Shown piece after piece: positions 15,676-24,037 of a DNA stretch of 46,640 bases. The position numbers and the translations under genes are program-made. The stretch is from the NCBI GenBank assembly GCA_964432985.1, contig CAYSPT010000038.1, forward strand, positions 1 through 46,640. Reading direction: 5' to 3'. Within the stretch, counting starts at the first letter, position 1, and every line of letters starts with the position of its first letter. The notes below the pieces were generated by a model that saw nothing but the letters and a program-made list of their open reading frames with translations, ran no database searches and had not been told where the DNA came from. Source of the DNA: CAYSPT01 sp964432985. Its GTDB lineage: Bacteria; Muiribacteriota; CAYSPT01.

Positions 15676-16488
15676 ATGAAAAAAGTTCTGATAATTTCTC
15701 TGGCTACCATTTCCTGCCTGTACTTGAGCTCATCAACGCTTTGGGCCGAACGGCTGGTACTGGCTACAACCACCAGCACCTACAACAGCGGCCTGCTTGA
15801 GTTGTTGAAACCACGCTTCGAGCAGAAGTATGGACACACCCTGGACATTCTGTCGGTGGGTACGGGCAAGGCCCTCAAGTATGGCCGCGACGGCAATGCC
15901 GACGTGCTGCTGGTCCATGCTCCGCCGGCGGAGGAATCATTCATGAAGGACGGCTACGGTGTGGCCCGGGTGACCTTCATGTACAACGACTTCGTTATCG
16001 TCGGACCTGAACACGGGAAGCTTCCTCCATTGGACAAAGTGGAAGATCTTTTTACCTGCATTGCCGGAAACAAACTTATCTTCATCAGCCGGGGCGACGA
16101 CTCGGGAACCCATAAGAAGGAAAAGCAGATCTGGGCCCGGACCGGTATCAAGCCGGAAGGGGATTGGTACTGGTCCTCGGGACAGGGTATGGGCAACACC
16201 CTTCTCATTGCCGGAGAAAAACAGGGATTCACCCTGACCGACCGGGGTACCCTGCTGGCCTACGCGAAAAAAGTAGACTTGAAGATCGTGTATGAAGGTG
16301 ACTACATGCTTCGCAATCCCTACTCCGTCATAGTGGTCAACCCGGCCTTGAGCAATAAAATAAATTACCAGGGCGCACTGGATTTCATGCACTTCCTGCT
16401 GCTCCCGGAGACCCTGGATGTGATTTGCACTTTAAAAAAGGAGGGAAAGGTCCTTTTCAAGCCGTTGATTACTCCGGCTGCCGAATAA
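15676..16488 (+). CDS. tupA: Tungstate ABC transporter substrate-binding protein
   Basis: The product is 270 residues with a Sec signal peptide (about 1-24, cleaved after LWA). The mature protein starts with the TupA/WtpA-like oxyanion segment LATTTSTYNSGLL. It keeps SVGTGKALKYGRDGNADVLLVHAP, MYNDFVIVGP and SRGDDSGTHKKE, which is the TupA family pattern. It binds tungstate in the periplasm and delivers it to TupBC; molybdate cannot be excluded from sequence alone. The start has AGGAGG 7 nt upstream. It is the first gene of tupABC, and a structured leader precedes it. Tungstate uptake implies tungsten enzymes such as aldehyde oxidoreductase or formate dehydrogenase elsewhere in the genome. Confidence 0.92.
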   Translation: MKKVLIISLATISCLYLSSSTLWAERLVLATTTSTYNSGLLELLKPRFEQKYGHTLDILSVGTGKALKYGRDGNADVLLVHAPPAEESFMKDGYGVARVTFMYNDFVIVGPEHGKLPPLDKVEDLFTCIAGNKLIFISRGDDSGTHKKEKQIWARTGIKPEGDWYWSSGQGMGNTLLIAGEKQGFTLTDRGTLLAYAKKVDLKIVYEGDYMLRNPYSVIVVNPALSNKINYQGALDFMHFLLLPETLDVICTLKKEGKVLFKPLITPAAE

Positions 16489-16489
16489 C

Positions 16490-17191
16490 ATGGAACCGTT
16501 CTTCACAATTCTAACCGATGGCTTCAAGCTACTGCTGGGAAACGCCACCGTATACCGGATACTCGGCCGCTCACTGCTGGTAAACGGTACAGCCACCCTT
16601 GTAGCCGCCCTCTGCGCCATACCCCTGGCCCTGCTGGTAGACTCCATCCGGTTCAAGGGCAAGGACGCCGCGATCACCATGATGCAGACCCTGACCGGTG
16701 TGCCACCGGTAGCCGTCGGACTGATGGTCTACCTGTTTCTCTCGCGAAACGGCCCCCTGGCCGACCTGGACCTGCTTTTCACGAAAACAGCCATGATCAT
16801 CGCCCAGGTGCTGATCGCATTCCCCATTATTTTCACCATCTCGCATTCCCATTTTGCCAAGGTGGATGAGCGAATCAGGCTCCTGGCCCGAACCCTGGGA
16901 GCAACCGACATCCAGGTAGCCCTGAAGGTGTTCTGGGAAGCTATAAACGGCAGCATTACCGCTGTCATGACTGCCTTCGGAAGAGTGGTGGGCGAAGTGG
17001 GGGCGGTGATGCTGGTAGGAGGTAATATCCAGGGGCGGACCCGGATCATGACCACCACCATCGTGCTGGATACCAGCAAAGGCGAGTTCGAGCGGGCAGT
17101 GGCCCTGGGCATCATCCTGATCGTGGTAGGGTTCCTGGTCAATTTCCTGACAGTGTACTTTTCCCGGCTCTTTTTGCGAGGTGAGACCTGA
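16490..17191 (+). CDS. tupB: Tungstate ABC transporter permease
   Basis: The product is 233 residues with about five or six membrane segments and the binding-protein-dependent permease EAA loop (RTLGATDIQVALKVFWEAI), which contacts the ATPase. The VVGEVGAVMLVGGNI segment is characteristic of tungstate and phosphate-type permeases. The ATG lies one base after the tupA stop and has no strong Shine-Dalgarno site, so translation is probably coupled. It forms the inner-membrane channel with tupC's product. Confidence 0.92.
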   Translation: MEPFFTILTDGFKLLLGNATVYRILGRSLLVNGTATLVAALCAIPLALLVDSIRFKGKDAAITMMQTLTGVPPVAVGLMVYLFLSRNGPLADLDLLFTKTAMIIAQVLIAFPIIFTISHSHFAKVDERIRLLARTLGATDIQVALKVFWEAINGSITAVMTAFGRVVGEVGAVMLVGGNIQGRTRIMTTTIVLDTSKGEFERAVALGIILIVVGFLVNFLTVYFSRLFLRGET

Positions 17192-17193
17192 CC

Positions 17194-17865
17194 GTGCCAC
17201 AATCCAATTTTATTTACCGGCTGAAAGACCTGACATTTTCCTACGAAACAGGGAGTTTCACCCTGTCGGTAGACGAGTTGTCCATCGAGCAAAACGGCAT
17301 CACCGGGATAGCCGGTCCCTCTGGGAGCGGTAAGACCACCCTGCTTCTCAACCTGGCCTTCCTGCTGGTGGGACAGTGGACAACATTCGAATTCGAAGGT
17401 CGGCCGGTAGATAGCAAACGCCTGATATTGCTTCGTAACCGGGTCACCTACGTTCCCCAGAACCCCATCCTTTTTTCGGGAACAGTGGAATCCAACCTTC
17501 TCTACCCTCTCAAGCTGAGAAACGTCAAGGACCGCGAAGCGAGAGGACTGGTGAGAGATGTTGCCGAAATAGTTGATATTGAAAATATCCTGGAGAGCCG
17601 TTCCCACCAGGTGTCGGGGGGAGAAGCCCAACGGGTGTGCCTGGCCCGGGCACTGGTATTCGAACCCGATGTGATCCTGTTGGACGAGCCCACAGCGAAC
17701 CTGGATGAAGAGAATGTGAACAACATTGAAAAAGCGCTGAAGGCTGTATCCGAACGGACCAAACTCATCCTGGTCTCACATGACATGGAGCAGGTGCGGC
17801 GGTTGTGTACGAACCTCAGTATCCTGAGACACGGCAAACTGCGAAGCGAAAGAAGCAAAGCATAA
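17194..17865 (+). CDS. tupC: Tungstate ABC transporter ATP-binding protein
   Basis: The product is 223 residues. It has a Walker A motif (GPSGSGKTT, residues 41-49), a Q-loop (YVPQNPILF), the ABC signature (VSGGEAQRVCLARAL), a Walker B motif (VILLDEPTANLD) and the switch His (LVSHD), so it should hydrolyse ATP. It lacks the C-terminal regulatory domain of ModC-type ATPases, which fits TupC. The start is GTG 17194, two bases after the tupB stop, so the three genes are translationally linked. A minisatellite begins 4 bp beyond its stop codon. Confidence 0.92.
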   Translation: MPQSNFIYRLKDLTFSYETGSFTLSVDELSIEQNGITGIAGPSGSGKTTLLLNLAFLLVGQWTTFEFEGRPVDSKRLILLRNRVTYVPQNPILFSGTVESNLLYPLKLRNVKDREARGLVRDVAEIVDIENILESRSHQVSGGEAQRVCLARALVFEPDVILLDEPTANLDEENVNNIEKALKAVSERTKLILVSHDMEQVRRLCTNLSILRHGKLRSERSKA

Positions 17866-17868
17866 ACA

Positions 17869-17985
17869 TTGGGATTACGGTTTTACTCTTGGGATTACGG
17901 TTTACTTTGGGGATTCCAGTTTTACTCTTGGGATTACGGTTTACTTTGGGGATTCCAGTTTTACTCTTGGGATTTCGGTTTGCTC
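17869..17985. repeat. Higher-order minisatellite of about 19-20-bp subunits
   Basis: Six subunits begin at 17869, 17889, 17909, 17928, 17948 and 17967. They alternate between TTGGGATTACGGTTTAC-type and GGGGATTCCAGTTTTAC-type, so the real period is 39 bp. The array fills most of the space between tupC and the next gene and overlaps the next gene's -35 box. Confidence 0.88.
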
Positions 17986-18008
17986 TCGATACTTACATCC
18001 AGTACAAT
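17980..18008 (+). promoter_or_regulatory. Candidate promoter at the edge of the minisatellite
   Basis: TTGCTC (17980-17985) and TACAAT (18003-18008) are 17 bp apart. The -35 box is the end of the last repeat subunit, so changes in the array could alter the promoter. Confidence 0.4.
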
Positions 18009-18065
18009 AGTCCGGTAACCATGCCGCACGCCGGCAATATTATCCGTGTTCGGGGGCACAACACC

Positions 18066-19172
18066 ATGACTTCTGAGAAACAATTCTGCTGCATTATCAA
18101 AGTCACGTTCGAAGAGCGCAAACGCAACCTGTTGGGGATTTTCATCATGGCCGGGGAATCCCGGTACAAAAAAGTATATTGCTGCACTCCCCTGGTGAAT
18201 TATTATTCCGACAAGCTCAAGGAGCAGACAAAACTGTCGGTCCCCTGGGACATCCTGCTGGACACCATATCCCATGAATATGGGCTTCTGGACGATCCGG
18301 TACTGTCCGGGCTTTCGGAAAATATCCGCCAACGATTCGAAACCTTTTCACCGGAGCGCGCCGACCGGCTGCTGAGGATAATCAAGGAAATCAACAACTT
18401 CACCCTCCGAAACAAGATGATGCACGAGCTCATCATGGAAGATCTCAAAATCCTGTTCCGCGACGGCGAGTTGGAAGCCGAAGTGAACATTGAATTGGCC
18501 GCTTCTGTTCCACAAGCTCTTCTCCCGGTGAAACCGAAACCGGACGATAAAGTCCAGGAGGAAACTGAGACTCCGGAGAAAGAGGACGAAAAAGAACCGC
18601 CTCCCGAGAAATCACCGCCACCGAAGAAGAAAAAAACTGCCAAAAAAACTAAAGAAGATGCCCCTCTCAAAGAATCGCCGCCGCCGGAGAAGAAAAAAGT
18701 CGTAAGGAAAGCTAAAGAAGATGTGCAGCCCAAAGAAGCCCCGCCGGAGAAGGAAAAAACCGCCAAAGAAGCTGATGAAACGGGAGAAAGTCCGACGGGC
18801 AAACCGGCTGAAGCCAGCGTCTGCGAAGTTGAGCTGGTGGTCGATCCCATCGACGGCGCGCCAGCCAGGCAACTGGAGGCGGGCGACGGGGTGCTTTCCT
18901 TCAGGACGAAAGGGGTCCGGCTGCCGGGCAAGGTCATCTCCATCGCTCCGCAGAAAAAAAAGCCCAAGTATCTGGTGGTGCGAATTCAGCTGGCAGAAAA
19001 CATTATAGGCAAAGCAATCATCCTCAAGAATGCTCTGGTTCACGTCGAGAAACCACCAAAACAGGAGGAACCGACTGAGCAGCCGAAAAGAAAATGGCTC
19101 AAAATAGTGCTGATTATTACCGTTCTGCTTATCATCGCCGGTATAGTCACCGCAGTAATCCTTTTGTTTTAG
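18066..19172 (+). CDS. Tail-anchored charged-linker protein, paralogue A
   Basis: The product is 368 residues from ATG 18066, supported by GGGGG 9 nt upstream and by alignment with the N-terminus of the paralogue at 33837. The frame extends upstream into the repeat array, but that part is not homologous. An N-terminal domain (about 1-140) shares with the paralogue the pattern IIKV-FEE...NLLG-FI, a Y/CxP stretch and KMMHELIMEDLKILF near its end. A Lys/Glu/Pro linker follows (about 155-245). A small beta-rich domain (about 255-330; VDPIDGAPARQLEAGDGVLS, LPGKVISI) and a single C-terminal transmembrane helix end the chain. I know no named family. The topology suggests a cytoplasmic protein anchored to the inner membrane by its tail. 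Confidence 0.8.
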   Translation: MTSEKQFCCIIKVTFEERKRNLLGIFIMAGESRYKKVYCCTPLVNYYSDKLKEQTKLSVPWDILLDTISHEYGLLDDPVLSGLSENIRQRFETFSPERADRLLRIIKEINNFTLRNKMMHELIMEDLKILFRDGELEAEVNIELAASVPQALLPVKPKPDDKVQEETETPEKEDEKEPPPEKSPPPKKKKTAKKTKEDAPLKESPPPEKKKVVRKAKEDVQPKEAPPEKEKTAKEADETGESPTGKPAEASVCEVELVVDPIDGAPARQLEAGDGVLSFRTKGVRLPGKVISIAPQKKKPKYLVVRIQLAENIIGKAIILKNALVHVEKPPKQEEPTEQPKRKWLKIVLIITVLLIIAGIVTAVILLF

Positions 19173-19245
19173 CCATATAATTTATTAATCTTTCCTCGGT
19201 AGCAGAATAGTTGGAAGATTCTTAGATATTCAGGAGGAGACACTC

Positions 19246-20598
19246 ATGAGTTTTCCCAGCAATTTTGTTTGGGGTGCGGCCGCCGCCAGTTACCAGATAG
19301 AGGGTGGCGCGTATGACGACGGCAAGGGGCTTTCGGTTTGGGACGTGGGCTGCCGGCGGTCGGGGAAAATATGGGACGGAAACACCGGTGAGGTGTCCTG
19401 CGACCACTATCACCATTTCCGCGACGACGTGTCCCTCATGGCCCAGATAGGCCTCAAGGCCTACCGCCTGTCCATCTCCTGGCCCCGTGTTCTCCCGGAA
19501 GGAACCGGAGCGGTGAACGAAGCGGGGATCGACTTTTACGACCGGCTGGTTGATGCGTTATGCGAGCAGGAAATCGAGCCCTGGGTTACCCTTTTTCACT
19601 GGGACTACCCTTACGCCCTCTACCAGCGGGGAGGATGGCTCAACCGCGACAGCGCATGCTGGTTTGCCGAGTACGCACAAATCATAGCCGAACGGCTCTC
19701 CGACCGGGTGAGGCACTGGATGACCCTCAACGAACCCCAATGTTTTATTGGAGGAATGTTTGCCGGCGGGCACGCGCCCTTCAACTCCTACGGTTTAACA
19801 GACACGCTTTTAGCGGCCCACCATACTCTCATGGCCCACGGACTGGGAGTCCAGGCCATCCGGGCCCAGGCCAGGAGTCAACCGTTGGTGGGAGCGGCGC
19901 CGGTGGGAATAATCAAGGTCCCGGCCACTGACAGCCTTGAGGATGTAGAGACTGCCCGGAAAGCCACCTTTTCCATCACCGTGAAGAATTGCTGGAACAA
20001 CACCTGGTTCACCGACCCGATGATGCTGGGCTCATATCCCAAAGACGGTCTGACTCTCTTTGAAGACGCGGTTCCCTGTATCCGTAACGGCGATCTGGCA
20101 ACAATCTGCCAGCCGCTGGATTTCTACGGAGTCAACATCTACCACGGGGAGACGGTGCGAACCCGAAGCGGCGGAGGCTGGGATGTGCTACCGCTGGGAG
20201 ACGGCCCTGCCCTGACCTCCATGGAATGGCCGGTGACCCCGGAAGTTCTCTACTGGGGGCCAAGGTTTCTCTATGAACGTTACGGGCTTCCTGTCTACAT
20301 CACCGAAAACGGTATGGCTAACAACGACTGGGTCCATCTGGACGGAAAAATCCACGATCCTCAGCGTATCGATTTTCTCAGCCGGTACCTGCGGCAGTTG
20401 AATCGGGCCAGTACGGAAGGAATTCCCTGTGGTGGATATTTTCTCTGGTCGATAATGGATAACTTCGAATGGTCACACGGCTACAAGCGCCGCTTCGGGA
20501 TCATTCATATAGATTACGAAACCCATAAGCGCACCCTGAAAGACTCTGCCTTGTGGTACCGTGACGTAATCGCCTCAAACGGTGCCTGTCTGTTGTAA
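19246..20598 (+). CDS. GH1 beta-glucosidase
   Basis: The product is 450 residues, the usual length for a bacterial GH1. It opens with FVWGAAAASYQIEG. The acid/base is E163 (TLNEP) and the nucleophile is E354 (ITENG); both are intact, as is the aglycone-side WSIMDNFEW. It hydrolyses beta-glucosides such as cellobiose. No signal peptide is present, so it acts in the cytoplasm on imported or endogenous substrates. AGGAGG lies 7-8 nt upstream of ATG 19246. TATAAT at 19176-19181 may be a -10 box, although no clear -35 accompanies it. Confidence 0.93.
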   Translation: MSFPSNFVWGAAAASYQIEGGAYDDGKGLSVWDVGCRRSGKIWDGNTGEVSCDHYHHFRDDVSLMAQIGLKAYRLSISWPRVLPEGTGAVNEAGIDFYDRLVDALCEQEIEPWVTLFHWDYPYALYQRGGWLNRDSACWFAEYAQIIAERLSDRVRHWMTLNEPQCFIGGMFAGGHAPFNSYGLTDTLLAAHHTLMAHGLGVQAIRAQARSQPLVGAAPVGIIKVPATDSLEDVETARKATFSITVKNCWNNTWFTDPMMLGSYPKDGLTLFEDAVPCIRNGDLATICQPLDFYGVNIYHGETVRTRSGGGWDVLPLGDGPALTSMEWPVTPEVLYWGPRFLYERYGLPVYITENGMANNDWVHLDGKIHDPQRIDFLSRYLRQLNRASTEGIPCGGYFLWSIMDNFEWSHGYKRRFGIIHIDYETHKRTLKDSALWYRDVIASNGACLL

Positions 20599-20635
20599 TC
20601 AGAGCTATCACCGGAAATCGGAGATTTTTTCCTTT

Positions 20636-20950
20636 TTATGTTTCAGGCACCTCGAAGGTCACCTTGATATCATCATCATCATCCCAGGCGACGTAGACGA
20701 GCTTGTTGAAATTAAAATAGTAGGAACTGGTATCTCTCAGCCCTGCACGCCTGACAATCTTGACCAATACCATTTCCTCCCCGGAAAGGTAAAAACATAT
20801 TTCAGTTACCTTTTGCAGCTCCAGCACCAGCTCTTCTCCCGGGCGGTCGAAAAACAATTTTATCGTACCCTCGGCCTGTGCACCGGTGACGACTCCCACC
20901 GCCAGTGTACAGCTGACCAGAAATACCAGCAGGCATTTTTGCATGTTCAT
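20636..20950 (-). CDS. Small secreted protein of unknown function
   Basis: The product is 104 residues from the ATG at 20950 (AAAGGGGAA close upstream). A signal peptide covers about 1-24 (cleavage near AQA). The mature part of about 80 residues is beta-rich and acidic, ending in a WDDDDDIKVTFEV segment. No family is recognised. It lies convergent to GH1 with a 37-bp gap and divergent from the DUF885 gene. Confidence 0.65.
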   Translation of the reverse strand: MNMQKCLLVFLVSCTLAVGVVTGAQAEGTIKLFFDRPGEELVLELQKVTEICFYLSGEEMVLVKIVRRAGLRDTSSYYFNFNKLVYVAWDDDDDIKVTFEVPET

Positions 20951-21051
20951 GAGTTCCCCTTTCCTGTGAAACACATCTGCATCTGGGATAGACGGAAGAA
21001 GCTGCGAAACGGTTACATCTCATTCGTGGTAGAGAATATGCATTAGAGAAA

Positions 21052-21060
21052 TGGTATACT
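21052..21060 (+). promoter_or_regulatory. Possible extended -10 promoter for the DUF885 gene
   Basis: TGGTATACT is a good extended -10 element. No -35 box is evident. The leader would be about 100 nt and include the 18-bp repeat. Confidence 0.35.
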
Positions 21061-21126
21061 GATGCCTGGCCCATCCAGCCAACCAGTTCCCTCCTTGACG
21101 CGGAAAGCGCCAATTGTCCGCTACTG

Positions 21127-21162
21127 TTACCAGGAGATTACATATTACCGGGAGGTTACAGC
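21127..21162. repeat. 18-bp direct repeat x2 just before the DUF885 start
   Basis: TTACCAGGAGATTACATA (21127-21144) is followed by TTACCGGGAGGTTACAGC (21145-21162). The second copy supplies the GGGAGG Shine-Dalgarno-like site. Confidence 0.7.
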
Positions 21163-21170
21163 AACTTATT

Positions 21171-23016
21171 ATGTCTAAAGCAAATCTTAACAAGCTGACA
21201 CGGGATTATTACGATGCCCAATTCAGAATGTTTCCGGGCGAGGCTACTCTGGCCGGAGATCATCGTTTTGACTCAGACCTGGGAAACTACGGTAAAGAGG
21301 CCGTAAAACAATTCATCAGTACGTTGAAGACTATCAGGACGGGGCTTGGTAATCTCGATACCACCGAACTCGACCACGATTCGATAACGGACCGGGACGC
21401 CCTGGTGTCCGAGTTACATTCTATGCTAACCAATTACGACACCTTGCGGGAGTTTGAGCGAAACCCTTCATATTACCTTCCGGTTGACGATCTCAACGTG
21501 CTGGTCACCCGGAACTTCGCTCCGGTCGAGGCACGCGCTGAACTGCTTTTAAGCCGGCTCAGCCAGTACCCGCGAGTGCTCGAGGAAGCTGAAAAAAACC
21601 TGATAAATCCCTCCCGGCCATCCGTCGTAAACGCCCTGGATGAAGCACAGGGCAGTCTCGATTTCTTCCGAAGCACCATGGCGGAGATCGCCTCGAAAGT
21701 ACCGATACTTCTCGGAAAAGAACTCGAGATCAAGACCGAAGCCGCCGGCGGCGCTACCGAGGATTTCATTCACCGGCTCAAGCATGTAGTGCTGCCCAAA
21801 GCACGTAATGACTGGGCGGCCGGTACGGAACTCTACAACCATCTGCTCAGGGAGTGGCACCTCCTGCCATACGATGGGGATGCAATTGCCGCCCTGGCAC
21901 GGGAGACCATCGAGAAGACAGAGAAGGAAATGCAGCTTCTGACTAAAGATATAAGGAGGACCCAAACAGATATAAGGAGGACCCAAACAGATATNNNNNN
22001 NNNNNNNNNNNNNNNNNNNNNNNNNNNNNNNNNNNNNNNNNNNNNNNNNNNNNNNNNNNNNNNNNNNNNNNNNNNNNNNNNNNNNNNNNNNNNNAGATAT
22101 AAGGAGGACCCAAACAGATATAAGGAGGACCCAAACAGATATCAAGGGAATCCAAAACGACGATGCCAGCGTCTCATCCCCGGTAAATACCCTCATCAGA
22201 CAGCTCAGACAGGAGTATCCAGAACCGCACGAGATCACCAGTGCCTACCAGTCCATGGTGAAAAAGCTGAAGCACTTTATCAGGGAGCGGGAAATTGTTA
22301 CCATTCCTGATGAAGACCGGCTCGAGGTTCGGATCACGCCACCTTTCCTCCAAGCCTATTTTCCCACCAACGGTTATGAGCCGTGTCCGATGCTGAGCAA
22401 ATCCGCTACCCCGGGCATATACTGGGTCACCCTTCCTCCCGGACGGCTTTCGAAGGAGGAGCGTCACGATTACCTGAGCGAACACACCATCTATATCATT
22501 CCCACGGTTACCGCTCACGAGACCTATCCCGGCCATCATCTCTCCTGCCTTTACGCACGGAACTCCGTCTCCCTGATACGGAAAATGGCTTGCAATCCCC
22601 TTGCCGATGAAGGCTGGGCTTTTTACACCGAAGAGATGATGGAAGAACAAGGCTTTCTTCAGACAATCGAACAGAGACTTTTCCGCCGCAAGGACCAGTT
22701 GTTCAGAGCGGTTCGCGCCCTGATTGACGTAGAGATACACCGGGGAGCGATGTCCCTTCAGCAGGGTGCCGAGCTGCTGTCGGAAAAGGTGTGCCTTGCC
22801 CCCGAGGTAGCACAATCAGAAATGCGCCACTACGCCACCGATCCCACACGCGCCATCTGCTACCTGGTGGGTAAAACCGAAATCATGCGCTTGCGGAACC
22901 GTTATATGAGTACAACCGATAACGCAAGTTTGTTGAAATTCCACGACGATTTTCTGAAAAGCAGCATGATTCCGCTGAGCCTGATCGAGCGATCGATGTT
23001 TGAAACGCTTGCTTAG
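21171..23016 (+). CDS. DUF885 family protein, interrupted by in-frame repeats and a gap
   Basis: I treat this as one gene although the 100-N gap at 21995-22094 shifts the apparent frame by one base; the gap length is nominal. The N-terminal part (about 275 residues) has the DUF885 helical opening (NKLTRDYYDAQFRMFPGEAT). The C-terminal part (about 306 residues) carries the family's metal-site motif HETYPGHH, then DEGWAFYTEEMMEEQG and YLVGKTEI. DUF885 proteins are probably metal-dependent hydrolases or peptidases of uncertain substrate. The start at ATG 21171 has GGGAGG about 15 nt upstream. A DIRRTQT heptad repeat is inserted between helices after residue 260. No signal peptide is seen. The stop overlaps the convergent methyltransferase stop by 4 bp. 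Confidence 0.85.
21948..22137 (+). repeat. 21-bp in-frame tandem repeat with an embedded Shine-Dalgarno sequence
   Basis: Units occupy 21948-21968 and 21969-21989 before the gap, and 22096-22116 and 22117-22137 after it. Each encodes DIRRTQT and contains ATAAGGAGGACCC, with TAAGGAGG a perfect 8-nt Shine-Dalgarno core. The copy number is unknown because of the gap. Confidence 0.92.
21995..22094. other. Assembly gap (100 N) inside the 21-bp repeat
   Basis: Exactly 100 N are flanked on both sides by identical 21-bp units, so the gap is most likely an uncollapsed repeat of unknown length. Confidence 0.95.
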
Positions 23017-23855
23017 CGAGGCTTTTTTGCCACTATGGCGAACTCGTTTGAATCCGGACCGTAGGGAGTTCCGGCAACATCAGAATAGAAACCTTCAACG
23101 ATAAATCCTTGCTGCTCGAACTCTTTGCCAAGTGAGCCCCGGCTGAAATACTGCAGCCAGTTGTATATCACCTGCGTTCGGGCGGCTTCGAATATCGTGT
23201 ATTTGTCGAGTACAACTTTTTCTTCTTCGTATTTGAACGTGTTCAGAAAACCATAATACGGCGCAGATGACCAGAATCCGCCGAGCAAGTTGTACTCGTA
23301 CTTTGAAACTTCGCGTGTTTGCCCAAAAGCATTCACAGAATATACGTCGAGCAGAACCGAACCGCCCGGTTTCAAGAGAGTGTAAAATTTGCCGGTCAGG
23401 ATTTTTCTTTGCGCGGGACTCAGCGCGCTGTAGTCGCACATGATCATTACGATAAGATCGAAGCTCTTTGCAGTCTCAAGCTCGAGATAGTTCTGTCTGA
23501 CATAGTCAATGGTCAGACCTTTTCGCGACGCTGCGTCCTGTGCGTACAGGATAGAGCGGGCAGAAAAATCTATCCCGGTGACATCAGCGCCGTTTTCCGC
23601 CAGGCGAATCGAATACAACCCGGGTCCGCATCCGAAATCAGCGACACTCGTTTTCGCTCCCACCTCGAAACGAGAAGCTATCCACTCCACGGAACGATCG
23701 ATGAAACCGGCGTTGCGGGATGAAACATCGACTGTTTCATCGAGGTGGAATTCGAGCATTTTTAGGGATGTGTGCTCATCGGTCCACAACGCTTCCGCGG
23801 TGTAGAACTCGAAGGGTTCCGGGCGGTGATTGATGTTCCTTAAAAGCTCATACAT
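23013..23855 (-). CDS. Class I SAM-dependent methyltransferase
   Basis: The product is 280 residues. The Rossmann motif I (VADFGCGPGLYS) at about residues 71-82 and the acidic end of beta-2 (VTGIDFS) define the SAM site. Motif IV is FDLIVMIMCDY, and the LLKPGGSVLLDV segment marks the later strands. The substrate is unknown. The start has AAAGG about 9 nt upstream. Its stop overlaps that of DUF885 by 4 bp in convergent orientation. It appears to be a single-gene unit. Confidence 0.88.
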   Translation of the reverse strand: MYELLRNINHRPEPFEFYTAEALWTDEHTSLKMLEFHLDETVDVSSRNAGFIDRSVEWIASRFEVGAKTSVADFGCGPGLYSIRLAENGADVTGIDFSARSILYAQDAASRKGLTIDYVRQNYLELETAKSFDLIVMIMCDYSALSPAQRKILTGKFYTLLKPGGSVLLDVYSVNAFGQTREVSKYEYNLLGGFWSSAPYYGFLNTFKYEEEKVVLDKYTIFEAARTQVIYNWLQYFSRGSLGKEFEQQGFIVEGFYSDVAGTPYGPDSNEFAIVAKKPR

Positions 23856-24037
23856 TGCTATTTACCTTTTCATTACCATGTATACTTCACGACCATATGT
23901 CCGGGCAATTCAACTGCCATGCATATTCTATTTTACCTGATACGGCCCGCAGTTTTTCACATTTTTCCTGCCATAAAACCGGCTGATCTGCTATGATGGT
24001 ATTGATGGCTTTTTTATTAATTAAGGGAGGTTAACCG

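Noticed and set aside
17869..17985. CRISPR array
   Set aside because: Subunits are contiguous without unique spacers and no cas genes are present.
17805..18065. N-terminal extension of the tail-anchored protein through the minisatellite into tupC
   Set aside because: It translates the repeat array, overlaps tupC and has no counterpart in the paralogue, whose N-terminus aligns with ATG 18066.
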